Part shown: one piece after another, positions 45,359 to 53,906 of the stretch | Position numbering within the stretch: the stretch's first letter is position 1 | How the letters are laid out: each line of letters starts with the position of its first letter | Assembly: GCA_947492185.1 (NCBI GenBank) | Contig: CANLMR010000002.1 | Span: 124,001 to 188,000, forward strand | Length of the DNA stretch: 64,000 nt | Reading direction: 5' to 3' | Source: an uncultured Tenacibaculum sp. | Lineage (GTDB): Bacteria; Bacteroidota; Bacteroidia; Flavobacteriales; Flavobacteriaceae | The notes under the pieces: generated by a model | Told to the model about the DNA's origin: nothing | Seen by the model: only the letters and a program-made list of their open reading frames with translations | Database searches by the model: none | Program-made: the position numbers and the translations under genes

Positions 45359-45578
45359 GCATTATAATCACCAACACCTCCTTCTTTCAAACAAATTAAT
45401 AATTAAACAGAAATTTTACTAACAAAAAAACTGTTTGTTGATTAAAAAATAATATATTCGCAATGATTTATTAAAAATCTATCGATTATTAATAGCTACC
45501 CCTTACTACACTATTTAAATAATCATTTTTTTAACTATTATTTACATTTTAATTAATTTATCAATAATACTAATAAAA

Positions 45579-46454
45579 ATGAATAAATTTAAAGCCCTTG
45601 TTTTAACAACTGCTGTTACTCTTTTATTTGCAAGTTGTGAAAAAAACGAATCTCCCGATTTAAACAACAATCAAAGTTCAAAAATTTCCTTAAATGGTCA
45701 TTTAACACACAAAGATTGTGGTTTTATTGACAATAACTGGCCTGCAAATGCCCAGTTAAGTACCACTAATATTATTAATGGAGCTGAAACAAATTTTTTA
45801 GTAGGACAAAATGCTAATATTGCAGATCTATTTAATATAAATACAGTTCCATTAGGTTTTGCTATTGGTAATGGTACACTGAATGCAATATCATATGGTG
45901 CAGGATATATAATTTTTGGAGAAGGTTTATATAATTTTGCATTAGATAACGGTGGACGTATTTCTGTTGCTATGGTGCAAGCTCACGAAGTTGCACACCA
46001 ATTACAATTTAGAAATGGTTTACCATCAAGAAATGAAAGAACTGCTAGAGCAGCTGAATTAGAAGCTGATGCTTTTGCTGGTTTCTATATTGGTCATGCA
46101 GATGGCTATGCTGCAGCTTGGCCAGCAGCTTCTGCAGCTTACAACTTTTCTTCTTTACTTGGAGATAATCAGGTAAATAGTCCTAATCATCATGGAACTG
46201 CTGGTCAACGCCGTTCTGCTTTCCGTTTAGGTTGGTTATTAAGAAACAATGCATATCCAGGTGCTGTAGCTTTTGATAGAGCTATTTTTAGATATTACGA
46301 TCAATATGTACTAGCTGCTGCTTTACGTGGAGAATTCTTGAAACCTGAAGGTGTAAGTCAAAAAATACATGAGTATATCATGTCTAAAATGGAAGAGTTA
46401 AATAAAATTAGTTCTGGAGAGATTTCTGAAGAAGAATTCGAAAAACTACAATAA
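45579..46454 (+). CDS. Putative zinc metallopeptidase lipoprotein
   Basis: A 291-residue lipoprotein (lipobox LLFASCEKN, Cys20). The zinc site is AHEVAHQLQ (His136, Glu137, His140), with a third ligand in AAELEADAFAGFY (Glu160, followed by Ala-Asp), the HExxH ... ExxAD pattern shared with M48-type and neutral zinc metallopeptidases such as YpfJ. A helical C-terminus (SQKIHEYIMSKMEELNKI) ends the protein. A peptidase activity outside the cytoplasm is therefore likely; the substrate is unknown. It stands alone between two terminators, with a 269-nt 5' gap that shows an imperfect -7 element (TATATTCG, 45453-45460). Confidence 0.75.
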   Translation: MNKFKALVLTTAVTLLFASCEKNESPDLNNNQSSKISLNGHLTHKDCGFIDNNWPANAQLSTTNIINGAETNFLVGQNANIADLFNINTVPLGFAIGNGTLNAISYGAGYIIFGEGLYNFALDNGGRISVAMVQAHEVAHQLQFRNGLPSRNERTARAAELEADAFAGFYIGHADGYAAAWPAASAAYNFSSLLGDNQVNSPNHHGTAGQRRSAFRLGWLLRNNAYPGAVAFDRAIFRYYDQYVLAAALRGEFLKPEGVSQKIHEYIMSKMEELNKISSGEISEEEFEKLQ

Positions 46455-46527
46455 TCAAACTTCTATTCCTAAAAATATAAAAAACAAATGTTAAACTAGG
46501 ATAAATTAATTATAATGTATAATAAAA

Positions 46528-46556
46528 AAAGGAGTAATAGTTTATATTACTCCTTT
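46528..46556. terminator. Bidirectional terminator
   Basis: Perfect 12-bp stem (46528-46539 with 46545-46556) with A-rich left and T-rich right flanks, 5-nt loop. It lies between the ends of the convergent metallopeptidase and Lrp-type genes and can serve both. Confidence 0.85.
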
Positions 46557-46584
46557 CTTTATACACATTTATAAACTTTATAAA

Positions 46585-47064
46585 TTAAAAGTCTTGAAAT
46601 ATTGCATGCATCATACGTTTCTTGTCATTGATGCTTTCTTCTAATGAAATCATTGTTTCAGTTCTACTTACTCCATGAATTTCATCTATTTGATAAATAA
46701 TATCTTTTGCGTCGTTAGTATCTTTAGCACGAACTTTACAGAAGATATTATATTTTCCTGCTGTAACATAAGCTACAGTAACATTTGGAATGTGACGTAA
46801 ATTATCGATCACATGCTGAGTCATAGATGTTTTTTCTAAATACACACCTACATGAGCAATAAAAGAATATCCCATTTTTTCGTAATCTAACGTTAACGTA
46901 GATCCTTGAATGATTCCTTCGTCTTCCATCTTTTTAACACGTACGTGAATTGTACCTGCAGATACTAATAATTTTTTAGCAATATCTGTAAACGGAGTTC
47001 GAGCATTTTCGATTAGGATATCTAAAATTTGATGATCGATTTCATCTAATACAAATTTCTTCAT
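46585..47064 (-). CDS. Lrp/AsnC-family transcription regulator
   Basis: A 159-residue regulator with an N-terminal helix-turn-helix (DHQILDILIENARTPFTDIA, SAGTIHVRVKKMEDEGII) and a C-terminal RAM ligand-binding and oligomerisation domain (HVGVYLEKTS, VAYVTAGKYNIFCKVRAKD, VSRTETMISLEE). Such proteins respond to amino acids; this one is of the general flavobacterial type found in single copies near central genes. Its own promoter at 47091-47122 is one of the best in the window. The downstream M14 and PLP genes lie on the same strand but upstream in transcription order, so they are not in the same operon by necessity. Confidence 0.93.
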   Translation of the reverse strand: MKKFVLDEIDHQILDILIENARTPFTDIAKKLLVSAGTIHVRVKKMEDEGIIQGSTLTLDYEKMGYSFIAHVGVYLEKTSMTQHVIDNLRHIPNVTVAYVTAGKYNIFCKVRAKDTNDAKDIIYQIDEIHGVSRTETMISLEESINDKKRMMHAIFQDF

Positions 47065-47090
47065 TTTTAAATTTTATTCATAGTATTCGA

Positions 47091-47122
47091 CAAAAATATG
47101 AATTATTATTAAAAAACAACAA
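47091..47122 (-). promoter_or_regulatory. Promoter of the Lrp-type gene
   Basis: Minus-strand TATTTTTG at 47091-47098 (fits TAnnTTTG) with TTG at 47120-47122, spacing 21 nt (another TTG at 47117-47119 gives 18). Leader about 20 nt. Confidence 0.7.
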
Positions 47123-47158
47123 TAGCAAGTGGTCTAAAATTTAATTTTTAATAAAAAT

Positions 47159-48208
47159 TTAATGTTCGAAAACGATTTCGTAGTGTCCAAAGTATGATTT
47201 TAAGTCTCCTTCTTTTTCCTTTTTTAATCTAGAAGTAAGTCTGTTATCATTAATTTCATCTACATATAAAAATCCTATATCATTATTATTACCATTTCTA
47301 TGTATTATATCAAAAAATGTTTTTTCATTATTTGGAATATTAAAATACGGCTTATAAGTGCTAAAATCTGAAGTAATAGCAATATGATATATGCCTTGCA
47401 ACAATGATATATAGTTGTATTTTCTAGTTTCCTCTCTATTATAGTCATTAGGGTAATGCCCTGCTTCTATTAAAATAGTATTATGTCCTAGTTTCTGAAA
47501 ATTATCACCTGTAGCTGTTGGATAAAACTCATCTGTATATCTACCTACATGATTTGGTATTATTTGTTGCAATATGTTATTCATAGCAACAATAACATTC
47601 ATTGTTTCTATCCTTCCCCGAGTAACTTTACGAGTAATTTCCTCTGATGGCGCTAAAAAAGATATTGTTGCTGGATTTTTTGTTCCTTCAACTCCAAAAA
47701 TGGTTCGTTGATCATGAAGATTAAAGCAAAATTTCGGATTGAAATCATCTAAAACACCTCTAAGTATTTTACTTTCACACGCTTTTTGATCAACAGCATC
47801 TCTATTTAAATCAATATTGTTAGAATTTACTCTTGTATAAGCTATTGCTCCATCTGGATTAAGCATAGGAATAATTTCGATAGTACAATTATTTACAACA
47901 GATTGCACTATATCATGTTTGAAATAGATTCTAATAAAATTTAAAAAATCAAAAACAGCTTTTGTACCTGTACTTTCATTGCCGTGCATTTGACTCCATA
48001 TTAAAATTCGTTTTTTACCATTTCCGAATTTCAACTTATAAATAGATTTGCCTTGTTCAGATTTTCCTATCAATTCTTTAGAAATTGATACATGCAATTT
48101 TTCAAATAAAGGAAGAATATCCTTTAAGATAATCCATTTACCAAAAAGTTCTTTTTCCTTAATTTTTGAGTATGATTCTAATAAAAAACTTAAATCAATA
48201 TTTCTCAT
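47159..48208 (-). CDS. M14-family zinc carboxypeptidase
   Basis: A 349-residue cytoplasmic protein (no signal peptide). The zinc-binding HxxE is WSQMHGNESTG (His75, Glu78), the third ligand is His165 in FNLHDQRTIF, a substrate-binding patch is NNIDLNRDAV, and the catalytic Glu248 is in ILIEAGHYPND. This is the M14 fold of the smaller, cytosolic kind, where substrates can be peptides or acyl-amino acids. It begins 19 nt after the stop of the PLP-enzyme gene, so the two form an operon; a joint role in amino-acid or peptide turnover is an inference. Confidence 0.88.
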   Translation of the reverse strand: MRNIDLSFLLESYSKIKEKELFGKWIILKDILPLFEKLHVSISKELIGKSEQGKSIYKLKFGNGKKRILIWSQMHGNESTGTKAVFDFLNFIRIYFKHDIVQSVVNNCTIEIIPMLNPDGAIAYTRVNSNNIDLNRDAVDQKACESKILRGVLDDFNPKFCFNLHDQRTIFGVEGTKNPATISFLAPSEEITRKVTRGRIETMNVIVAMNNILQQIIPNHVGRYTDEFYPTATGDNFQKLGHNTILIEAGHYPNDYNREETRKYNYISLLQGIYHIAITSDFSTYKPYFNIPNNEKTFFDIIHRNGNNNDIGFLYVDEINDNRLTSRLKKEKEGDLKSYFGHYEIVFEH

Positions 48209-48227
48209 ATAACAATTTATCTACTAT

Positions 48228-49712
48228 TTAATAAGTAAACCATTTCTTTACTAATGATTTTTCAATTGGTGTTGCAGACTTGTGTACGTAATCATTCTTC
48301 TGCATATCGTATGAATAATCTTTACTCCATTCATCGATATTAAGATGTAGTTCTTTTAATGCATTACAAATAAATGTAATTTCTTCAGATGTTATTGTAG
48401 GATGAATTGATAAGCGAACCCATCCTGGTTTTTCCGTATTACACCCTTCCAAAATCTGACTTTCTATAGCTTTAGAAGTTTGTTTGTCTACGTTTAATAA
48501 AAAGTGTCCATAAGTACCTGCACAAGAACATCCTCCACGGGTTTGAATACCAAAGCGATCATTCAATAATTTTACGATGAGATTAAAATGATATTTTTCA
48601 AAGTAAAATGAAAAAATACTTAATCTATCCTTATGATTTGGCGCTAAGATATGAACCCCCTCTAAATTCTCTAAAGTTTTAAAAATAACAGGATTGATTT
48701 CATCTTCTCTATCCTTAATATTTCTAGTTCCCATTTTGTCTTTGAGCTGCATGCATAATGCTATCTTAATAGTTTGCATAAAAGCAGGTGTTCCTCCATC
48801 TTCTCTAGTTTCTACATCATCAAAATAATCATGATCTCCCCAAGGATTAGTATAACTTACTGTTCCTCCTCCAGGATTATCAGGCACCATATTTTTATAT
48901 AGTTTTTTATTGAATATTAATACTCCAGAAGTAGCTGGACCACCTAAGAATTTATGTGGAGAAAAGAAAATAGCATCTAAATATTCATCTTCATTTTCAG
49001 GGTGCATATTAATATCTACATAAGGAGCAGAACAAGCAAAATCAACAAAACATAATCCACCGTACTTATGAATTAAACTTGCTACTTTATGATAATTAGT
49101 TTTTATACCTGTAACATTAGATCCAGCTATAATAGAAGCTATTTTAATAGGTCTATCTAAATATTTCTTTATAGTATCTTCAAATTTATCTAAACAAACC
49201 AAACCTTCTTCGTCACAAGGAACTACAGCAACATCAGCAATCGTTTCCAACCAAGATGTTTGGTTAGAATGATGCTCCATATGGCTAACAAACACAATAG
49301 GTCTTTTATCTTCAGGAATGTTCGTATAATCTTTAAGGTTTTCGGAAACCTTTAAGCCAAGAATACGTTGAAATTTATTAACTACTCCTGTCATTCCTGA
49401 GCCTTCGGTTATTAATACATCATCTTTTGAAGCATTGACATGTTGTTTAATAATATTTCTTGCTTCATGATAAGCTAAGGTCATAGCAGCACCTGATGTT
49501 GAAGTTTCTGTATGAGTATTAGCTACAAAAGGACCAAACTCATTAATGAGTTTTTCTTCTATGGGTCTATATAAACGTCCACTCGCAGTCCAATCTGTAT
49601 AAATTAACTTTTGTTCACCATAAGGTGATTCAAAAGTTTGGTCAATACCGATGATATGATTTCTAAATTGTTGAAAATATTGCTCTAATTTAGTAGACTC
49701 TATAACTTTCAT
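48228..49712 (-). CDS. Class V aminotransferase-fold PLP enzyme (cysteine desulfurase-like)
   Basis: A 494-residue PLP enzyme. SPHKFLGGPATSGVL holds the PLP-binding lysine; HMEHHSNQTSWLE and SIIAGSNVTGIKTN are conserved strand-loop motifs; TRGGCSCAGTYGHFLL carries cysteines in the loop where cysteine desulfurases hold their catalytic Cys. It is longer than SufS/IscS (about 400 residues), with an extended C-terminus. Activity may be a desulfurase, lyase or epimerase; no SUF or ISC genes are nearby, which argues against a housekeeping iron-sulfur role. It precedes the M14 peptidase gene by 19 nt. Confidence 0.82.
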   Translation of the reverse strand: MKVIESTKLEQYFQQFRNHIIGIDQTFESPYGEQKLIYTDWTASGRLYRPIEEKLINEFGPFVANTHTETSTSGAAMTLAYHEARNIIKQHVNASKDDVLITEGSGMTGVVNKFQRILGLKVSENLKDYTNIPEDKRPIVFVSHMEHHSNQTSWLETIADVAVVPCDEEGLVCLDKFEDTIKKYLDRPIKIASIIAGSNVTGIKTNYHKVASLIHKYGGLCFVDFACSAPYVDINMHPENEDEYLDAIFFSPHKFLGGPATSGVLIFNKKLYKNMVPDNPGGGTVSYTNPWGDHDYFDDVETREDGGTPAFMQTIKIALCMQLKDKMGTRNIKDREDEINPVIFKTLENLEGVHILAPNHKDRLSIFSFYFEKYHFNLIVKLLNDRFGIQTRGGCSCAGTYGHFLLNVDKQTSKAIESQILEGCNTEKPGWVRLSIHPTITSEEITFICNALKELHLNIDEWSKDYSYDMQKNDYVHKSATPIEKSLVKKWFTY

Positions 49713-49754
49713 AATACGAATTTCTTTAAAATATTTTGATTGTTATCTATACTG

Positions 49755-49783
49755 TTGAATATTTAACAACCCTAGTAAATTTG
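49755..49783 (+). promoter_or_regulatory. Orphan plus-strand promoter
   Basis: TTG at 49755-49757, 18 nt, then TAAATTTG at 49776-49783, an exact fit to TAnnTTTG. It points to the right, into the glmM terminator hairpin at 49793-49823 and the antisense side of glmM. No plus-strand gene follows. Confidence 0.5.
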
Positions 49784-49792
49784 TATGGTAAT

Positions 49793-49823
49793 AAAAAATC
49801 CCGCACGTTATGCGGGATTTTTT
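49793..49823 (-). terminator. Terminator of glmM
   Basis: Perfect 13-bp stem (49793-49805 with 49811-49823), core ATCCCGCA, 5-nt loop, A run on one side and T run on the other; it directly follows the glmM stop codon at 49825. It could work in both directions. Confidence 0.9.
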
Positions 49824-49824
49824 A

Positions 49825-51213
49825 TTAAATAACTTCTTTAATTTCTTTTATAAATCTTTTAGCTAAATCATCAGCTTTTTGTTGCGATTTAGCTTCTGTA
49901 TATATTCTAATTATTGGTTCAGTGTTAGATTTGCGTAAATGAATCCATTCTTCTGCGAAATCAATTTTTACTCCATCAATAGTATTTACATCTTCTTTTT
50001 TGTATTTCTTAGCCATTGTAGCTAAAATTTTATCAACATCAATTTCCGGAGTTAATTGAATTTTATTCTTACTCATAAAATAACTTGGATAGGAATTTCG
50101 CAACTCTTTACAAGAAACTTTTTTCTTAGCTAAATGAGATAAAAATAATGCCACACCAACTAATGAATCTCTTCCATAATGAGAATCCGGGTAAATAATA
50201 CCTCCATTTCCCTCACCACCAATAACAGTATTGGTATCCTTCATCATTTGAACAACATTCACCTCTCCTACTGCACTAGCTGAATATGAACCACCATGAC
50301 TTTCAGTAACATCTCTTAATGCTCTAGAAGACGAAAGGTTAGATACAGTGTTTCCTCCTTTTAACTCTCCTAAAACATAATCTGCACAAGCTACTAATGT
50401 ATATTCTTCACCGAACATCGAACCATCTTCACAAATTAAAGCTAAGCGATCTACATCTGGATCAACTACAATTCCTAAATCAGCTTTCTTTTTAACGACT
50501 AGTTCAGAAATATCTGTTAAATGTTCCTTTAAAGGTTCAGGGTTATGTGGAAAATGTCCATTAGGCTCACAATATAATTCTACACATTTAACACCAAGCT
50601 CTTTGAGTAAAGCTGGAATTGCAATTCCTCCTGTTGAATTTACTCCATCTACAACAACTTTAAATTTTGCTTTTTTTATAGCTTTTTTATCTACAAGCTT
50701 TAGCTTTAAAACTTCTTTAATATGCTTTTTTATGTAATTCTTCTTTTTCTTTACTTTTCCTAAATCATCTACTTCAGCAAAATCAAAATCTTCTTTATCA
50801 GCAATCGCTAAAATCTTTTTACCATCTTCACCATTTAAGAATTCCCCTTTTTCATTTAATAATTTTAAAGCGTTCCATTGTTTTGGGTTATGAGAAGCCG
50901 TTAAAATAATTCCCCCTTCTGCCTTTTCAATAGGAACTGCTACTTCTACAGTTGGTGTAGTTGATAATCCTAAGTCTATAACATTTATTCCTAAACCTAC
51001 TAAAGTATCAGAAACTAAACCACTAATCATTTTACCAGAAATACGAGCATCTCTACCTATTATGATAGTTATTTTTTCTTTTCCTTTATTTTTATTCTTA
51101 ATAAAAGTACCGTATGCAGCTGCGAATTTAACAGCATCTATTGGTGTAAGATTATCTCCAGTCCTTCCTCCTATTGTTCCTCTAATCCCTGATATAGATT
51201 TAATTAATGTCAT
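49825..51213 (-). CDS. glmM: Phosphoglucosamine mutase
   Basis: A 462-residue alpha-D-phosphohexomutase. It makes glucosamine-1-phosphate for UDP-GlcNAc, feeding peptidoglycan and lipopolysaccharide. The start MTLIKSISGIRGTIGGRTG is the substrate-binding loop seen in GlmM, the active serine is Ser107 in LTASHNPKQWNALK, the metal loop is VDPDVDRLAL, the sugar loop is GEGNGGIIYPD, and the phosphate loop is LRKSNTEPIIRIYTEA. These fit GlmM better than phosphomannomutase (GEGNGG, and length). It stands between a promoter at 51233-51240 and its terminator. Confidence 0.88.
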   Translation of the reverse strand: MTLIKSISGIRGTIGGRTGDNLTPIDAVKFAAAYGTFIKNKNKGKEKITIIIGRDARISGKMISGLVSDTLVGLGINVIDLGLSTTPTVEVAVPIEKAEGGIILTASHNPKQWNALKLLNEKGEFLNGEDGKKILAIADKEDFDFAEVDDLGKVKKKKNYIKKHIKEVLKLKLVDKKAIKKAKFKVVVDGVNSTGGIAIPALLKELGVKCVELYCEPNGHFPHNPEPLKEHLTDISELVVKKKADLGIVVDPDVDRLALICEDGSMFGEEYTLVACADYVLGELKGGNTVSNLSSSRALRDVTESHGGSYSASAVGEVNVVQMMKDTNTVIGGEGNGGIIYPDSHYGRDSLVGVALFLSHLAKKKVSCKELRNSYPSYFMSKNKIQLTPEIDVDKILATMAKKYKKEDVNTIDGVKIDFAEEWIHLRKSNTEPIIRIYTEAKSQQKADDLAKRFIKEIKEVI

Positions 51214-51232
51214 GTTTATTTTTTGATTTACG

Positions 51233-51240
51233 CAAATATA
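51233..51240 (-). promoter_or_regulatory. -7 element of glmM
   Basis: Minus-strand TATATTTG fits TAnnTTTG, 19 nt before the glmM ATG. No clear -33 TTG. Confidence 0.55.
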
Positions 51241-51264
51241 AACATCTTGTTATTATTTTTCTAT

Positions 51265-51293
51265 AAAAAAAGCCGCTGTAAACTACAACGGCC
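51265..51293 (-). terminator. Terminator of the small outer-membrane protein gene
   Basis: Nine-bp stem with one mismatch (51272-51280 with 51284-51292), short loop, followed on the minus strand by seven T. It lies about 28 nt after the stop at 51321. Confidence 0.8.
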
Positions 51294-51320
51294 ATTCAAA
51301 TTTATATTAATTTATTTAGG

Positions 51321-51761
51321 TTACAACCTAAACATAACACCTGCATTTAAAAACCCTCCAGAATCAATACCAGAATAAGAGGCTCTTAAAGAAATGTTAT
51401 TATCTAACTTATATTCAAAAATAGGTCTAAAATAAAAACCGTTACCAGCATTATTTATTCCGATTGCATACCCCATATCTAGACCTAAATCTATTTTATT
51501 TGTTGCATGAAATCTACCGGCACCTGCTAAAGGTAAAATTACTGAGTTTCCTTCAGTAACTACAGCCAAACCTGTTGCAGCTCCAACTTCAAATTTACTA
51601 TCAACATTAAATAAATAATCGATATCACCACCTATAACAAAAGCAGAATCACCACTTCCTGTAGTAAAACCAAGATTTGCTCCTATTCTGATTTTTCCAT
51701 CTTGAGCATTAGCACTAAATGAAATAGCTATTAAAGCTACCGCTAATAAAAATTTTTTCAT
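51321..51761 (-). CDS. Small outer-membrane beta-barrel protein
   Basis: A 146-residue protein with a signal peptide (1-19, MKKFLLAVALIAISFSANAQ) and a body of alternating strands (IRIGANLGFTTGSGDSAFVI, IDYLFNVDSKFEVGAATGL, ISLRASYSGIDSGGFLNAG) ending VMFRL, with the terminal hydrophobic residues typical of outer-membrane barrels. Length fits an eight-strand barrel. Function unknown. The ATG at 51761 is used; an in-frame start at 51809 would lie before the -7 element and block the signal peptide. It is monocistronic, with its own promoter and terminator. Confidence 0.8.
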   Translation of the reverse strand: MKKFLLAVALIAISFSANAQDGKIRIGANLGFTTGSGDSAFVIGGDIDYLFNVDSKFEVGAATGLAVVTEGNSVILPLAGAGRFHATNKIDLGLDMGYAIGINNAGNGFYFRPIFEYKLDNNISLRASYSGIDSGGFLNAGVMFRL

Positions 51762-51794
51762 CTTTTTTAGATTTTTAGATTCAGTGTTTATAAA

Positions 51795-51802
51795 CAAATA
51801 TA
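51795..51802 (-). promoter_or_regulatory. -7 element of the small outer-membrane protein gene
   Basis: Minus-strand TATATTTG fits TAnnTTTG, 33 nt before the ATG; a TTG at 51820-51822 is 17 nt further upstream, slightly closer than usual for -33. Confidence 0.6.
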
Positions 51803-51885
51803 ATACCAAACATGTTCTTCAAATTATTTAAAAACAAAACTGCAAAATTGATATTTTATTTTGACTGAGATAAAATAAATTGAAT

Positions 51886-51915
51886 AAAAAAACCGTTACA
51901 AATTTGTAACGGTTT
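51886..51915 (-). terminator. Terminator of rpsA
   Basis: Perfect 26-bp palindrome (51890-51915, arms AAACCGTTACAAA) followed on the minus strand by T residues, 24 nt after the rpsA stop. Confidence 0.88.
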
Positions 51916-51939
51916 CTAATATTGCTATGGATTAAGGAA

Positions 51940-53712
51940 TTATTTTCCTTGTTCCATTTTCTTCTTTAATTCAGCTAATCCACCGATATCACCTAAAGTA
52001 GTTTTTTCAGTTTCTTGAGCTTTCTTAGCAGCTGCTTTTACATTTCTTTGCTCTTCTTCTCTGAAGATAGAAGTATGAGAAACAACAACTTTACGATATT
52101 CTTTACTAAATTCTGTTACCATAAACTCTACAGTATCTCCTTTAGCTAATTTAGTACCGTCTTCTTTTTCTAAGAAACGAGATGGTGCAAATGCTTCAAC
52201 TCCATCTTCAAAAGTAACCGTAGCTCCTTTATCATTTTTAGCTGTAATAGTTCCTTCGAACTTAGAACCAATAGCATACTTAGCTTCGTGAGCATCCCAA
52301 GGGTTATCTTGAGTTTGCTTATGACCTAAGTTTAACTTACGGTTTTCAACATCTAATTCTAAAACTTGAACAGCTAATTTATCACCAACAGTTACAAATT
52401 CTGATGGGTGCTTAACTTTCTTAGTCCAAGATAAGTCAGAAATATAAACTAATCCGTCAATACCTTCTTCTAATTCTACGAATACACCAAAGTTAGTATA
52501 GTTACGAACAGTTCCTTCGTGTTGAGAACCAACAGGATATTTAGTAGTAATATCTGTCCAAGGATCTGGGTGTAATTGTTTCATACCTAAAGACATCTTA
52601 CGCTCTTCTCTATCTAAAGTTAAAATTTGAGCTTCAACCTGATCTCCTACTTGTACAAAATCTTGTGCTGAACGTAAGTGTGTAGACCATGACATTTCAG
52701 ATACGTGGATTAATCCTTCTACTCCATCTTCAACTTCTACAAACGCACCATAGTCAGCTAATACAACTACTTTACCTTTTACTTTATCTCCAACTTTTAA
52801 CTCATTATCTAAAGCTTCCCAAGGATGAGCAGATAATTGCTTTAATCCTAATTGGATTCTAGATTTGTTATCATCAAAGTCTAAGATTACAACATTTAAT
52901 TTTTGATCTAACTCAACAACTTCACTTGGGTGGTTGATACGAGACCAAGATAAATCTGTAATGTGAATTAATCCGTCAACACCTCCTAAGTCAACAAATA
53001 CTCCATAAGAAGTTACGTTTTTCACAACTCCTTCTAATACTTGTCCTTTTTCTAATTGACCAATGATTTCACGTTTTTGCTCTTCTAAATCAGCTTCGAT
53101 TAATGCTTTATGAGATACAACTACGTTCTTAAATTCGTGGTTAATCTTAACAACCTTGAATTCCATAGTTTTTTCAACATATTGATCATAATCACGAATA
53201 GGCTTAACATCAATTTGAGATCCTGGTAAGAATGCTTCGATTCCGAAAACATCTACAATCATACCACCTCTAGTTCTACACTTAACAAAACCGTTAACGA
53301 TTTCTCCAGTTTCGTGTGCATTGTTAACTCTATCCCAAGCTTTAATTACACGTGCTTTTTTATGAGATAATACTAATTGACCTGCAGAATCTTCTCTTTT
53401 GTCAACTAATACTTCTACTTTATCACCCACAGCTAAGTTAGGGTTGTAACGGAATTCGTTTAATGAAATAACTCCTTCTGATTTAGAGTTAATATCAATA
53501 ATAGCGTCACGATCAGTAATACGTACTACTGCACCTTCAATTACATCACGTTCGTTAACGAAACCTACAGTTCCTTCTAAAGCTTTTTCGAATTCTTTTA
53601 ATTTAGACTCATCAACTTCATCAATACCTTCTTCGTATTTATGCCAATTAAATGTTGCTAAAAATTCTGCTGGGTTTACTGCTTCTGCAGCTTTTTTTGT
53701 TTCTTCAGACAT
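51940..53712 (-). CDS. rpsA: 30S ribosomal protein S1
   Basis: A 590-residue ribosomal protein that binds mRNA and assists translation start. It has six S1 RNA-binding repeats, for example VVRITDRDAIIDINSKSEGV, GFVKCRTRGGMIVDVFGIEA, VKNVTSYGVFVDLGGVDGLI, VVLADYGAFVEVEDGVEGLI, VRNYTNFGVFVELEEGIDGL and ITAKNDKGATVTFEDGVEAF, each of about 70-85 residues. The N- and C-terminal tails are acidic and charged as usual in Bacteroidetes. Strong codon use is visible by eye. It has its own promoter with a leader of about 117 nt and its own terminator. Confidence 0.97.
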   Translation of the reverse strand: MSEETKKAAEAVNPAEFLATFNWHKYEEGIDEVDESKLKEFEKALEGTVGFVNERDVIEGAVVRITDRDAIIDINSKSEGVISLNEFRYNPNLAVGDKVEVLVDKREDSAGQLVLSHKKARVIKAWDRVNNAHETGEIVNGFVKCRTRGGMIVDVFGIEAFLPGSQIDVKPIRDYDQYVEKTMEFKVVKINHEFKNVVVSHKALIEADLEEQKREIIGQLEKGQVLEGVVKNVTSYGVFVDLGGVDGLIHITDLSWSRINHPSEVVELDQKLNVVILDFDDNKSRIQLGLKQLSAHPWEALDNELKVGDKVKGKVVVLADYGAFVEVEDGVEGLIHVSEMSWSTHLRSAQDFVQVGDQVEAQILTLDREERKMSLGMKQLHPDPWTDITTKYPVGSQHEGTVRNYTNFGVFVELEEGIDGLVYISDLSWTKKVKHPSEFVTVGDKLAVQVLELDVENRKLNLGHKQTQDNPWDAHEAKYAIGSKFEGTITAKNDKGATVTFEDGVEAFAPSRFLEKEDGTKLAKGDTVEFMVTEFSKEYRKVVVSHTSIFREEEQRNVKAAAKKAQETEKTTLGDIGGLAELKKKMEQGK

Positions 53713-53843
53713 GTCTGAGAATAATTTTGTATCTTTTTATTAGTCAGATTTTTAACGATACTAACTCAAAGAGAAATTAAACTTAAAAAATATAATTTAT
53801 AACCTTTTTAAAATCTGTTCTCGTAAAAAGGAGTGCAAATTTA
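53713..53843 (-). promoter_or_regulatory. rpsA promoter and long leader
   Basis: Minus-strand TAAATTTG at 53836-53843 fits TAnnTTTG and is followed by GCACTCC. The start near 53829 gives a leader of about 117 nt. An 8-bp pair, CAGATTTT at 53745-53752 with AAAATCTG at 53810-53817, can close most of the leader into one domain, a possible site of autoregulation. Confidence 0.5.
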
Positions 53844-53906
53844 CAGTTTTTATGTTAATTAACCTAGTAATTAATGGATTAACTCTTTTTAAACAAAAAA
53901 GTACAA

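Noticed and set aside
47167..47181. CGAAAACGATTTCGT, nearly the reverse complement of the susC-side operator
   Set aside because: It lies in the 3' end of the M14 peptidase coding region, encodes the residues EIVFE, and is far from any starch gene promoter; chance coding similarity is the simpler explanation.
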